Source: Pseudomonas bijieensis (GTDB lineage: Bacteria > Pseudomonadota > Gammaproteobacteria > Pseudomonadales > Pseudomonadaceae). From it: DNA of 64,000 nucleotides. Positions 26,882 to 35,480 of this stretch are shown here, in pieces. The DNA lies in NCBI RefSeq assembly GCF_013347965.1, contig NZ_CP048810.1, positions 5,331,501 to 5,395,500 on the forward strand, written 5' to 3'. The translations under genes were made by a program, and so were the position numbers. Under the pieces are notes generated by a model. That model saw only the letters and a program-made list of their open reading frames with translations. It was not told the DNA's origin and did no database searches. Numbering within the stretch: position 1 is the first letter of the stretch; each line of letters starts with the position of its first letter.

Positions 26882-28273
26882 ATGTGGGTTCCCCAGCTAA
26901 GCGAGTTCAACCAGCCGATGTATCTGTCGATTGCCGATGCGTTGGCGCGCGATATCAACAATGGCGTGTTGAACGAGGGCGATCGCCTGCCGACCTTGCG
27001 GGAGCTGGCCACCACCTTGAATGTCACGCCGGGCACCATCAGCCGGGCCTATAGCGAAGCCCACCGGCGTCGGTTGGTGCAGGGGGAAGTGGGGCGTGGC
27101 ACCTACGTGCTCAACCAGAAGCAGCTGGAACTGCCGGCAAGCAACAGTGCCTCCGCGCCGCTGAACCTGGGGCAATCCGAACTGCTCGATCTTTCGATCA
27201 TCAAGCCCTACAGCGAAACCCTGGAGTACTGGTTGCGCGGTGCGTTGGTGGGCATGGCCAAAAGCACCGATTTCGCTCGCGCACTGGATTACGCGCCGGA
27301 TGGCGGTCACCCGGCTCATCGCGAGGCGGGTGCGCAGTGGTTGCGCCATTCATTGCCCGACGCGCAATGGCAGCAAGTGGTGATTACCGCAGGGGCCCAG
27401 CATGGCTTGATGGTCGCGATGAGCGCCCTGACCAACGCCGGTGACCTGGTGCTCTGCGAAGCGCTTTGCTACCCCGGCATCATTTCCCTGGCCCATGGCC
27501 TCGAGCGCCGCCTGCGTGGCGTGCCGATGGATGACGAAGGCATCATTCCCGAAGCATTGCGCGAACTGTGCCTGCGGGAGAAGCCGGCGATGCTGGTCTG
27601 CGTGGCGACGTGCCAGAACCCGACGGCGGCGATCATGTCGCAGAAGCGTCGGGCCCAGATCGCTGCGCTTGCCGAGGAATTCGACTTCATCATCCTGGAC
27701 GATGACATCTATGGTTTCCTGGCCACCGATCCGTCGATCAAGCCACTGTCGGCCTTTGCGCCGGAGCGGTCGGTGTACCTGACCAGCCTGTCGAAATCGG
27801 TCATGCCGGCGCTTCGTGTCGGTTACATCTACAGCCCGCCGAAACTGCTGTCGCGCCTGACCTCGATGGTGCGCAGCAGTGTCTGGATGCCGTCGCCGTT
27901 GACCGCGCAGTTGGCCAGCAATGTGATTACCGAAGGCCTGGACAAGAAACTGATCCGCATCCAGCGCAACGAGGCGGCGGGGCGACAAGCCATCGCCCGG
28001 GAAATCTTTGCCAATTTCGAGCTCAAGACCCAGCCGTATTCCTATCACGTCTGGTTGACACTGCCGGAGCCCTGGACCAGCGACGAATTCACCATGCTCG
28101 CCCGGGCCAACGGTGTATTGGTGCTCAGTGGCACCCAGTTCCAGGCTGAGCGTTCGGGGACTACGCGATGTGTACGGTTGGTGTTGATGTCGCCCACCAG
28201 CCAGGATGAACTGCGCTTCGCCCTGACCAAGCTGGCCAGCCTGATCGATTCAGACCCACGCCGTTATTATTGA
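26882..28273 (+). CDS. MocR-type (GntR/aminotransferase) regulator
   Basis: A 463-residue regulator. The N-terminal GntR winged helix (about 8-75) includes LPTLRELATTLNVTPGTISRAY. The rest is a fold-type I aminotransferase domain, with the PLP lysine in LTSLSKSVMPALRVGYI (about 301-317) and the aspartate in ILDDDIYGFL (about 275-284). MocR proteins sense an amino compound as a PLP adduct. Its position divergent from the BenE-DAO-RidA-PLP-SHMT operon makes it the operon's likely activator. Confidence 0.9.
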   Translation: MWVPQLSEFNQPMYLSIADALARDINNGVLNEGDRLPTLRELATTLNVTPGTISRAYSEAHRRRLVQGEVGRGTYVLNQKQLELPASNSASAPLNLGQSELLDLSIIKPYSETLEYWLRGALVGMAKSTDFARALDYAPDGGHPAHREAGAQWLRHSLPDAQWQQVVITAGAQHGLMVAMSALTNAGDLVLCEALCYPGIISLAHGLERRLRGVPMDDEGIIPEALRELCLREKPAMLVCVATCQNPTAAIMSQKRRAQIAALAEEFDFIILDDDIYGFLATDPSIKPLSAFAPERSVYLTSLSKSVMPALRVGYIYSPPKLLSRLTSMVRSSVWMPSPLTAQLASNVITEGLDKKLIRIQRNEAAGRQAIAREIFANFELKTQPYSYHVWLTLPEPWTSDEFTMLARANGVLVLSGTQFQAERSGTTRCVRLVLMSPTSQDELRFALTKLASLIDSDPRRYY

Positions 28274-28277
28274 AAAA

Positions 28278-28332
28278 GATCGCCGCCTTTGGCAGCGCCT
28301 ACGCGGTGTAGGCGCTGCCAAAGGCGGCGATC
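28278..28332. terminator. Perfect 25-bp stem-loop between convergent genes
   Basis: A 25-bp perfect stem with 5-nt loop, starting GATCGCCGCCTTTGGCAGCG, with five A on its left. It sits between the MocR gene and yebG, ends just 6 bp before the yebG stop, and can terminate both. The arms resemble a second dispersed Pseudomonas repeat (GGAGCTGCC-AAGGC-GCGATC type). Confidence 0.85.
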
Positions 28333-28338
28333 TCTTGG

Positions 28339-28599
28339 TCATTCGTCCGACGGGTTGAGCAGTTCGGACAAGGCGTCCGGCTGGCTCTTGAAAGCCTTGG
28401 CGAACACATCACGATTCTTCGCCATGTAGATCCCTGCTTCCTCGACCTGTTGCTCGCTCAGCGATGGAACGGCTTTTTGCAACACCTCCGCCAGCAATTC
28501 GGCGAGTTCCAGCATTTTGTCATGACGGTCAGCTTCGGCTTTATCCATGAACAAGCGCTCCAGATCTCGGCTGCTGCGGTATACCACTTCGACGGCCAT
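28339..28599 (-). CDS. yebG: YebG-family SOS protein
   Basis: An 86-residue protein beginning MAVEVVYRS, with DKAEADRHDKMLELAELLAE (about 19-38), as in E. coli YebG, a DNA-damage-inducible protein of unknown biochemical role. A LexA box lies 43 bp upstream of the ATG, which confirms SOS control. The C terminus is acidic but shorter than in E. coli. Confidence 0.9.
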   Translation of the reverse strand: MAVEVVYRSSRDLERLFMDKAEADRHDKMLELAELLAEVLQKAVPSLSEQQVEEAGIYMAKNRDVFAKAFKSQPDALSELLNPSDE

Positions 28600-28641
28600 T
28601 CACCACCTCACATGCCTTCACATTGGTTGTCTTTGTGACTA

Positions 28642-28657
28642 CTGTATTTATATACAG
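28642..28657 (-). promoter_or_regulatory. LexA (SOS) box of yebG
   Basis: CTGTATTTATATACAG matches the LexA consensus CTGT-N8-ACAG with full arms, 43 bp upstream of the yebG start. Confidence 0.92.
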
Positions 28658-28752
28658 GCAAAAGAATAAGCGAATCCTTTTGCTTTGGATAGTGGCTTTT
28701 TAATGTAGACCGGTTTCTGCATGTGAGCGCGAAGCTAATGTGAGCAAAGCTT

Positions 28753-28780
28753 GTGTGGGAGCAAAGCTTGCTCGCGATCC
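28753..28780. repeat. REP palindrome (single, diverged)
   Basis: TGTGGGAGCAAAGCTTGCTC unit in the gap between yebG and psiE. Confidence 0.75.
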
Positions 28781-28921
28781 GGCCGCATGAAGCCACCAAA
28801 AGTGCCGCATACCAGCCTATCGCCATCTCACTCTCAGTCGCTGGCCTTTTTTCTGCATGCAGAACAACCGTCACGTCCAACCCGCATCATCCGGTCGAAG
28901 CCGACCTAAGGAAACTACATC

Positions 28922-29422
28922 GTGAAAATCAACTGGGCCGAGAATTTGCGCCAGAACGTCCACCAACTGGCCGAATCCCTGGGAAACCTGTTCGTCGAGA
29001 CCTTTCACTACCTGGCGCTGTTCGCCATCGGTGCGGTGACCGCGTGGGCAGCGGTGATGGAATTCTTGCAGATGATCGAGGCAGGACACATCAAGATCGA
29101 TGACATCCTGCTGTTGTTCATCTACCTGGAATTGGGGGCGATGGTCGGGATCTACTTCAAGACCAACCACATGCCGGTGCGGTTTCTGATCTACGTGGCG
29201 ATCACGGCGCTGACACGGCTGCTGATTTCCAATGTTTCCCATCACAGCCCACCAGACCTGGGGATCATTTACCTGTGCGGAGGCATCCTGCTACTGGCGT
29301 TTTCGATCCTGGTGGTGCGCTATGCGTCGTCGCAATTCCCTTCGGTCAAGATCGAGCACCCGCACCGCAAGGTTGGCGCGGGCTCCAGTGAGCATGCCGA
29401 AGTGGAGAAGGGGGAAATCTAG
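28922..29422 (+). CDS. psiE: PsiE-like phosphate-starvation-inducible membrane protein
   Basis: A 166-residue inner-membrane protein with four hydrophobic segments (about 24-48, 59-78, 86-103, 112-134) and the PsiE motif EFLQMIEAGHIKIDD followed by YLELGAMVGIYFKTNHMPVR. The molecular role of the family is unknown; the E. coli member is induced by phosphate limitation. GTG start. It overlaps the convergent DUF3509 gene by 4 bp. Confidence 0.88.
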   Translation: MKINWAENLRQNVHQLAESLGNLFVETFHYLALFAIGAVTAWAAVMEFLQMIEAGHIKIDDILLLFIYLELGAMVGIYFKTNHMPVRFLIYVAITALTRLLISNVSHHSPPDLGIIYLCGGILLLAFSILVVRYASSQFPSVKIEHPHRKVGAGSSEHAEVEKGEI

Positions 29423-29736
29423 AGGCCGGTGGCGGCGGAGGCTGGCCCCTGTGCGTGCGGTGGTGGCAGCTTGATGTTGTCACCGCCGGTCATTGCTTCG
29501 AGGATGGCCACGGCGCTGTGGCCCTGTTCGATGGCGATACCGAATTGAATGCTCTGCACCAGGCGCTTGAGCCGCTCCGGATCGTTGCGCTGCTGGGCGC
29601 TGATCATGCGTTTGGCGACGACGCGCCCGCTTTTGGACAGGGTTAGCATAATGCTGCCGTCCAGGCCCTGAATACTCAGGTTGATTTGATAATGCGGCGC
29701 AAAGGCGTCGGTAATGATCTGAAAAGGGTTGTCCAT
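29419..29736 (-). CDS. DUF3509 protein
   Basis: A 105-residue soluble protein of a Pseudomonas-specific family. Conserved features are MDNPFQIITDAFAPHY at the start and VAKRMISAQQRNDPERLKRL (about 35-54). The last 15 residues are low-complexity (Pro/Ala). No function is known. Confidence 0.82.
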   Translation of the reverse strand: MDNPFQIITDAFAPHYQINLSIQGLDGSIMLTLSKSGRVVAKRMISAQQRNDPERLKRLVQSIQFGIAIEQGHSAVAILEAMTGGDNIKLPPPHAQGPASAATGL

Positions 29737-30242
29737 GATGCGTCACCGCCTGATTGAACGTGCAGTTGTTGACCGGCCGTGATCGGGATTAGTTCGCAAC
29801 ACCAGACCATCGGCCATTCCATGATCGTGTTCATCTCAAGATTCCGGGGCCGGACAGGCCCAGGATCAAAAGACCGCGGCCTGCGGCAGCTCCTGCATAG
29901 AGTTAGCAAGTGGCATGCCGGAAAAACTGTCGGACAATGATCGCGGAGCCTGGGCGCCGAACGCTCTGGAATGCGGCCGTGGCCGCTGCCCGTTTCGGGG
30001 CAATAACGCGCGGATGTTCGTTGACGGTGCAGGAGGCAGGGACGATTTGCGCTGGATAGGCAGGGCAGGGCAACTCCCGACATTAACAGCGCTTTTGCTC
30101 GTTGTCCGGCTTTATTTGCGTATGAATATTTATCTTTTTCCAGGGGTTGAATTGTTCCTCCTCCAGCCCGACTCTGTATTCAAGGGGCCGTTGCATCAAC
30201 GTCGATGGCCCCCGGCGAGCTAGCTGAAATAAGGGATGAACT
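29737..30242. other. 506-bp intergenic region, no convincing gene
   Basis: Contains a degenerate dispersed repeat (AAAAGACCGCGGCCTGCGGC, about 29870-29890) and an AT-rich stretch at 30105-30145 that probably holds the hpf promoter. Short open frames here lack codon bias and family resemblance. Confidence 0.5.
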
Positions 30243-30653
30243 ATGCAAATCCAAGTCAACAGCGATAACCATATTCAAAGCAGCATCCGACTGGAGGAGT
30301 GGGTACGTACTACCATCGAAAGCACGCTCGAACGTTATGAAGAGGACCTGACACGGGTCGAGGTTCATTTGCGCGATGAGAACGGCGACAAGCCGGGTCC
30401 CCATGACCTGCGCTGCCAGCTTGAAGCACGGCCGAAGGGCCATCAGCCGATTTCCGTGACGCACAAGGCCGAATCGCTGGAACTGGCGATTGAAGGTGCG
30501 GCCACCAAACTTGAAAATGCCCTGGAGCATTTGTTCGGCAAACTGCGCGGCAAGCGCGCCGCCGTTGACAAGCCGAGCGAATCCGTAGCCTTGGCCGATG
30601 CGCTGCTGGAAGAAGAATTCCTCGAGAACGAACGGGCTTCGCTTCACGGCTGA
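30243..30653 (+). CDS. HPF/RaiA-family ribosome-associated protein
   Basis: A 136-residue protein with the S30AE fold: N-terminal MQIQVNSDNHI, then LTRVEVHLRDENGDKPGPHD (about 37-56) and VTHKAESLELAIEGAATKLENAL (about 78-100). Such proteins bind the 30S subunit and limit translation or form 100S dimers in stationary phase. It lacks the long dimerisation domain. It stands alone rather than in the rpoN cluster, so it is a second, stress-type member. Confidence 0.8.
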   Translation: MQIQVNSDNHIQSSIRLEEWVRTTIESTLERYEEDLTRVEVHLRDENGDKPGPHDLRCQLEARPKGHQPISVTHKAESLELAIEGAATKLENALEHLFGKLRGKRAAVDKPSESVALADALLEEEFLENERASLHG

Positions 30654-30683
30654 AACCCCGTCCATTTCAATTTCGACTGAACA

Positions 30684-30715
30684 ACGGGCCTGCAATTGCA
30701 GGCCCGTTTTGTTTT
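30684..30715 (+). terminator. Terminator of the HPF-family gene
   Basis: Self-complementary ACGGGCCTGCAA / TTGCAGGCCCGT followed by a T-rich tail (TTTGTTTTT). Confidence 0.88.
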
Positions 30716-30750
30716 TGTATGTGAACTGTTATCTGGAGAAGCGCAATCGA

Positions 30751-31050
30751 TGGGGGAGCGAGCCTGCTCGCGATAGTGGTGGGGCAGCTTGCATGGATGT
30801 TGGATGTGCCGACGTCATCGCGAGCAGGCTCGCTCCCACACTGGATCTTCAGTGGATTTGAGTTTCATGTTCAGCATAGGACTTCTGTGGGAGCGAGCCT
30901 GCTCGCGATAGTGGTGGGGCAGCTTGCATGGATGTTGGATGTGCCGACGTCATCGCGAGCAGGCTCGCTCCCACACTGGAGCTTCAGTGGGTTTGAGTTT
31001 CATGTTCAGCATAGGACTTCTGTGGGAGCGAGCCTGCTCGCGATGGCGAT
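30751..31050. repeat. Tandem array of a 135-bp REP doublet
   Basis: The unit starting GGAGCGAGCCTGCTCGCGAT recurs at 30755, 30890 and 31025, exactly 135 bp apart. Copies 1 and 2 are nearly identical over their full length, including the non-palindromic spacer GTGGGGCAGCTTGCATGGAT; copy 3 stops after its first REP. It is a head-to-tail BIME-like array in the gap between the hpf-like gene and the AraC gene. Confidence 0.92.
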
Positions 31051-31058
31051 AGCCGGGG

Positions 31059-31934
31059 CTAGCGCAAAAACGCCTGCCGATACTCTCCGGGCGTCGCGCC
31101 CAGGGCCTGGCGGAACCGGTTGGTGAAGTGGCTGGCGCTGGCAAACCCGCAGGCCAGTGCTACGTCGCCCAGCGGTTGTGAAGTGGTGCGCAGCAAGTGT
31201 TGCGCGCAGGTCAAGCGTCTAGCCAGTACGTACTGGTGAGGCGGCAGCCCGAAGCTTTCGCGGAACATCCGCGCGAAGTGGTATTCGGACAACGCACACA
31301 GCGCCGCCAATTGACCGAGACTGATGGCGTCGGCCAGGTGGCTGTCGACGTAATCCACCAGCAACCGCCGCTGGTGAGCGGCCAGGCCGCCCTTGAGGCG
31401 AAGCCCTTGGCGCTGGCCCACCTGGCTGAGCAGCAGGTGGTTGAGCAGATCGTGGGCCAGGCTGGTGGTCAGCAGGCGTTCGCCCGGTTCATCCCAGTTC
31501 AGCGCAATCAACTGGCGAAAACGCTGTGCCTGTCGCGGGTCGTCGAGGAATGTCTCCTCGTGCAATTGCACCTGTCGAGGCTCGCGATCCAGCAGCGTGA
31601 CGCACCCCAGGGCGAATTGTTCAGCGCTGAAATACAGGTGGGCGAGGCGAATGTCGCCGTTGATGACCCAGGCTGACTCATGCCCGGCCGGCAGGATGCA
31701 GAGTTTGTCCGGTGCCCCCGTGGTGTCGGGCCGTTCGCGGCGAAACGTGCCGGTGCCGCCGGCGATGTAGCACGACAGCGTATGGTGGGTCGGCGCCTCA
31801 TAGTCCCGGGCGTCGTGATGATTGCTCCACAAAGCGGCCGCCATGCCGTCCCCGAGCTCGGCACTGTGCTCCAGGCGAGCATTGGGCGAGCTGTTGAGGG
31901 CTTGAAAGACTTGCAGGGTTTGCAGTGTGGGCAT
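31059..31934 (-). CDS. AraC-family transcriptional regulator
   Basis: A 291-residue regulator with an N-terminal cupin-like ligand domain (about 40-150) and a C-terminal double-HTH (about 190-288): SLGQLAALCALSEYHFARMF and LGDVALACGFASASHFTNRF, ending ATPGEYRQ. It is divergent from an EamA-type exporter gene (140-bp gap), which it likely controls. The inducer cannot be inferred. Confidence 0.9.
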   Translation of the reverse strand: MPTLQTLQVFQALNSSPNARLEHSAELGDGMAAALWSNHHDARDYEAPTHHTLSCYIAGGTGTFRRERPDTTGAPDKLCILPAGHESAWVINGDIRLAHLYFSAEQFALGCVTLLDREPRQVQLHEETFLDDPRQAQRFRQLIALNWDEPGERLLTTSLAHDLLNHLLLSQVGQRQGLRLKGGLAAHQRRLLVDYVDSHLADAISLGQLAALCALSEYHFARMFRESFGLPPHQYVLARRLTCAQHLLRTTSQPLGDVALACGFASASHFTNRFRQALGATPGEYRQAFLR

Positions 31935-32074
31935 GATCGGTTCTCTCCAACGCCTTGCATCCTACTCCGTCGATGGGGGCGTGCCAGCCTGTCTGTCGAC
32001 AAAAACCGCAAGTTTACGCAAGTGCCGCAGGCGCAGTGGCGTGACACTGGCTGTCATTGTCAGGAGTCGTCGCC

Positions 32075-32977
32075 ATGAACCTCTCGTTGTATCTGCTCAC
32101 CGTGCTCATCTGGGGCACCACCTGGATTGCGCTGAAATTGCAATTGGGCGTGGTCGCCATTCCCGTGTCGATTGTCTATCGCTTCGGTCTCGCGGCTCTG
32201 ATTCTGTTTGCGATGCTCTTGCTCAGCCGGCGCTTGCAGGTGATGGGGCGGCGCGGCCATTTGATTTGCATTGCCCAGGGCCTGTGTCTGTTCTGCATCA
32301 ACTTCATGTGCTTCCTGACCGCCAGCCAATGGATTCCCAGTGGTTTGGTCGCCGTGGTGTTTTCCACCGCCACGCTCTGGAATGCCCTCAATGCCCGCGT
32401 GTTCTTCGGTCAGCGGATCGCGCGCAACGTGCTGTTGGGTGGTGCCCTGGGTCTGCTGGGGTTGGCGCTGCTGTTCTGGCCGGAGCTGGCCGGCCACAGC
32501 GCAAGTCCGCAAACCTTGCTTGGGTTGGCGCTGGCGTTGCTGGGGACCTTGTGTTTCTCGGCGGGCAACATGCTCTCGAGCCTGCAACAGAAAGCCGGCC
32601 TCAAGCCGCTGACCACCAATGCCTGGGGCATGGCCTACGGCGCGGCCATGCTGTCGCTGTGGTGCCTGTTCCAGGACATCCCGTTCGACATGGAATGGAA
32701 CACGCGCTACATCGGTTCGCTGTTGTACCTGGTGATCCCGGGGTCGGTGATCGGCTTTACCGCCTACCTGACGCTGGTGGGGCGCATGGGGCCGGAGCGG
32801 GCAGCGTATTGCACGGTGTTGTTCCCGGTGGTGGCGTTGAACGTCTCGGCGTTTGCCGAGGGCTATCAGTGGACCGCGCCGGCATTGGTGGGATTGGTCC
32901 TGGTCATGCTGGGCAACGTGCTGGTATTTCGCAAGCCGCGACCAGCGCCAGCAAATGTGGTCTTGGGCGCTCGCTGA
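32075..32977 (+). CDS. EamA-family DMT transporter
   Basis: A 300-residue inner-membrane protein with ten hydrophobic helices in two EamA repeats. The first begins LLTVLIWGTTWIALK, and the second covers LGLALALLGTLCFSAGNM onward. DMT members export amino acids, metabolites or toxic compounds. The ATG at 32075 (CAGGAG upstream) is preferred to an upstream GTG-type codon because it starts directly at the first helix. Confidence 0.88.
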   Translation: MNLSLYLLTVLIWGTTWIALKLQLGVVAIPVSIVYRFGLAALILFAMLLLSRRLQVMGRRGHLICIAQGLCLFCINFMCFLTASQWIPSGLVAVVFSTATLWNALNARVFFGQRIARNVLLGGALGLLGLALLFWPELAGHSASPQTLLGLALALLGTLCFSAGNMLSSLQQKAGLKPLTTNAWGMAYGAAMLSLWCLFQDIPFDMEWNTRYIGSLLYLVIPGSVIGFTAYLTLVGRMGPERAAYCTVLFPVVALNVSAFAEGYQWTAPALVGLVLVMLGNVLVFRKPRPAPANVVLGAR

Positions 32978-33022
32978 ATCGAAAGGAATGGCAGGCCCGC
33001 CCGACAGGGCCTGCCAGGCGGG

Positions 33023-34039
33023 TTACTTCCAGACCTGCGGGTTGACCAGGTTCTGCGGACGCTCGCCCAGCAAAGCGCTGCGCAAGTTATCCACAGCAAG
33101 ATTGGCCATGGCTTCGCGGGTTTCGTGGGTCGCCGAGCCGATATGGGGCAGGGTGACGGCGTTCTTCAACTGGAACAGCGGCGATTCGGCCAACGGTTCT
33201 TTCTCGTAGACATCCAGCCCGGCGCCGCGGATGCGATTGTTTTGCAAGGCTTCGATCAGTGCCGGTTCATCCACCACCGGGCCACGGGAAATGTTGACCA
33301 GGATGGCGCTCGGTTTCATCAGGCTCAGTTCGCGCTGGCCGATCAGGTGACGGGTCTTCTCGCTCAATGGCACCACGAGGCAGACGAAGTCCGCTTCGGC
33401 CAGCAACTGATCCAGCTCGCGAAATTGTGCGCCCAACTGGTTTTCCAGCTCGGTCTTGCGGCTGTTGCCGCTGTAGAGGATCGGCATGTTGAAGCCCAGC
33501 CGGCCGCGCCGTGCAATGGCTGCACCGATGTTGCCCATACCGACGATACCCAGGGTCTTGCCATGCACATCGCTGCCGAACAATTGCGGCCCGACTGTCG
33601 CCTGCCATTGCCCGGCCTTGCTCCAGGCGTCCAGCTCGGCTACGCGACGGGCGCTGCTCATCAGCAGGGCGAAGGCCAGGTCGGCGGTGCTTTCGGTGAG
33701 TACGTCGGGGGTGTTGGTGAGCATGATCCCGCGCTCATTGAAGTAGGCCAGGTCATAGTTGTCGTAGCCCACCGAGACACTGGCGACCACTTGCAGGTTC
33801 GCAGCGCCCTGCAACTGCTCGCGCCCGAGCTTGCGACCGACCCCGATCAGCCCATGGACGTGGGGCAGGGCTTCGTTGAACTGTACGTTGATGTCGCCCT
33901 TGGACGGGCTCGGCACGATCACGTCGAAGTCCTGTTGCAGGCGCTCGACCATCTGGGGCGTGATACGGCTGAAGGCAAGTACGGTTTTTTTTTCATCGTG
34001 CAAGGCTCGTCTGGGAGAAGATACCAAGCACGCTAACAT
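33023..34039 (-). CDS. D-isomer-specific 2-hydroxyacid dehydrogenase (GhrB-like), start unclear
   Basis: NAD(P)-dependent reductase of 2-keto acids (glyoxylate, hydroxypyruvate or 2-ketogluconate class). The nucleotide loop GIVGMGNIGAAIARRG is at about 164-179; the catalytic Arg is in VNISRGPVVDEPAL, Glu in VYEKEPLAES and His in LPHIGSATHETR. The first residues are odd: family members begin MKKTVLAFSR, but here the frame gives LHDEKKTVLAFSR because a run of nine A after GATG puts that ATG (33995-33997) out of frame. The listed start (34039) is the next in-frame ATG and has a poor ribosome site; a TTG at about 34003 is another option. One more A, or two fewer, would restore the usual start. 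Confidence 0.85.
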   Translation of the reverse strand: MLACLVSSPRRALHDEKKTVLAFSRITPQMVERLQQDFDVIVPSPSKGDINVQFNEALPHVHGLIGVGRKLGREQLQGAANLQVVASVSVGYDNYDLAYFNERGIMLTNTPDVLTESTADLAFALLMSSARRVAELDAWSKAGQWQATVGPQLFGSDVHGKTLGIVGMGNIGAAIARRGRLGFNMPILYSGNSRKTELENQLGAQFRELDQLLAEADFVCLVVPLSEKTRHLIGQRELSLMKPSAILVNISRGPVVDEPALIEALQNNRIRGAGLDVYEKEPLAESPLFQLKNAVTLPHIGSATHETREAMANLAVDNLRSALLGERPQNLVNPQVWK

Positions 34040-34093
34040 TCCTGGCGAGGGTTAGGCGAGGGGGAGCTTGACTGGGGTATCGCAAACTCCACC

Positions 34094-34183
34094 TGTGGGA
34101 GCGGGCTTGCTCGCGAAGGCGTCGGGTCAGCTTGCATTGATTTTGAATGCCAGACCGCTTTCGCGAGCAAGCCCGCTCCCACA
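34094..34183. repeat. REP doublet
   Basis: Inverted pair beginning TGTGGGAGCGGGCTTGCTCG and ending CGAGCAAGCCCGCTCCCACA, upstream of the 2-hydroxyacid dehydrogenase gene and downstream of the YkgJ gene. Confidence 0.9.
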
Positions 34184-34227
34184 TTTGATTTGTGGTGGGC
34201 TCAGATTTTGTAACCACTAAAAAAATC

Positions 34228-34977
34228 TTATGCCGCCCGCAAGGAAATAAAGGCGTAATTGACCGGCGCTTCAGTAACCACCTGTGCGCCACAGGCCGAT
34301 ACCTGGCTGGCCACGTCGTCGCCAGACAGATGGAACTGCCATTGACTGAAGTGTTGTTGCGCCGGTTGCCGGCGCGCCTCATCGAGGGCTGCCACGAATG
34401 CGCTCATGTCCGGCAGGTATGCGGTGAAACCGTCGCCCTTGAGCGCCGTCGTGCGGATGCCGAGGGCGGCGCAGATGCGGTCCTTGATGGCGATCTCTTC
34501 ACGGTCGGCCTGGCGTGAGCGTTCGATCAACCGAGCCAGTTCCTGGTCGACCAGTTCACCGCCGAGTATCAGTTGTGGCCCGGTTTCCCATGACTCGGGA
34601 GGGCATTCCTTTACGGCGATATTGAGGGGAATGTGCGGATTGATTTCCATCGGATAGATACGGCACACCAAGGGGCGACGCTCATAGATGCGACAGAGGT
34701 TTTCTTCGTCAAGATTCCGACAGCGGCCGACGTTGTAGGCGGCAAAAGTGATCGCCACAAAGGCCTCGGTGCTGCCGCTGTGGACCACCGCCGAGCGGCG
34801 CTCGGCATGCTCGCGTTGTACCGTCGGCAGGCCGAGGCCGTTCGGTAGGAAGGCCTCCACCAGGACAATCACCTGGCCGCCATCGTCCGCCCACATGCGG
34901 GCCTCGTCGAGGGTCAGGGGAACGTGGTGATCGGTGCAGCATTTGCCGCACCCTACGCAGGAAAACGTTGTGTTCAT
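34228..34977 (-). CDS. YkgJ-family cysteine-cluster protein
   Basis: A 249-residue protein of the zinc/iron-chelating YkgJ family. The N-terminal cluster CVGCGKCC (residues 7-14) pairs with CRNLDEENLCRIYERRPLVC (about 86-105), giving the eight-cysteine pattern. The C-terminal 130 residues are not characteristic. No biochemical function is established. A TGTGTTCATTGG region marks the ATG at 34977. Confidence 0.85.
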   Translation of the reverse strand: MNTTFSCVGCGKCCTDHHVPLTLDEARMWADDGGQVIVLVEAFLPNGLGLPTVQREHAERRSAVVHSGSTEAFVAITFAAYNVGRCRNLDEENLCRIYERRPLVCRIYPMEINPHIPLNIAVKECPPESWETGPQLILGGELVDQELARLIERSRQADREEIAIKDRICAALGIRTTALKGDGFTAYLPDMSAFVAALDEARRQPAQQHFSQWQFHLSGDDVASQVSACGAQVVTEAPVNYAFISLRAA

Positions 34978-35055
34978 TGGGCGACCGATGGGGAAGGCTG
35001 AAACACGGCGACGGAAACACGCCGATCAGCTGTTGCGAAGCAAGTTATGCGCCAT

Positions 35056-35382
35056 TCACCGGGCGCTATCGGTCGGACGGATCGAGTCCCACTCGGTGAC
35101 ATAGGCTGTCTTGGTTTTCTTGCGATAGAGGCACAGCTCGGTGCCACTCGCGCCTTTCATGTGCTTTTGCGGGTACTGGCCTTGCAGCAGCAACGCGGTG
35201 TAACCGACGCGGTCGTCGAATTGTGCGGCAGTGCCTACCGGTTCGGCGTCTTTCAAACTGCTGGCCTTGAGGCAACTGGCGAGTACGGCTTTATCGTGGG
35301 CTGCCCACGCGTCGGGACTGGAGGCGTGGGTCTGGGGGGCCAGGGCAGTGAGGCCAAGGAGGATCAGGGTTTGGGGTTTCAT
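35056..35382 (-). CDS. Small secreted hypothetical protein
   Basis: A 108-residue protein with a signal peptide (MKPQTLILLGLTALAPQTHA, cleaved after HA). The mature domain has two Cys (about 37 and 84), perhaps a disulphide, and the segment FDDRVGYTALLLQGQYPQKH. AGGA lies 8 nt upstream of this ATG, which decides the start against a longer frame. Family not recognised; it is probably periplasmic. Confidence 0.8.
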   Translation of the reverse strand: MKPQTLILLGLTALAPQTHASSPDAWAAHDKAVLASCLKASSLKDAEPVGTAAQFDDRVGYTALLLQGQYPQKHMKGASGTELCLYRKKTKTAYVTEWDSIRPTDSAR

Positions 35383-35480
35383 CAGCAATGTCCTTATTCT
35401 GGGAGGCCAGGGCAGGAGTATGCCTGAATGGTGCCGGGCGACGATCGATCCCAGGCCGCCCGGGACCGATCGGGTGTGCC

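Noticed and set aside
29915..30223. Plus-strand frame of 102 codons before the hpf-like gene
   Set aside because: No codon bias or family; ends inside the probable hpf promoter region.
30751..31050. Possible CRISPR array
   Set aside because: The repeat period is 135 bp, the repeats are REP palindromes, the spacers are identical rather than unique, and no cas genes are near.
30776..31126. Open frame through the REP array
   Set aside because: It is translated repeat sequence with duplicated blocks, not a protein gene.
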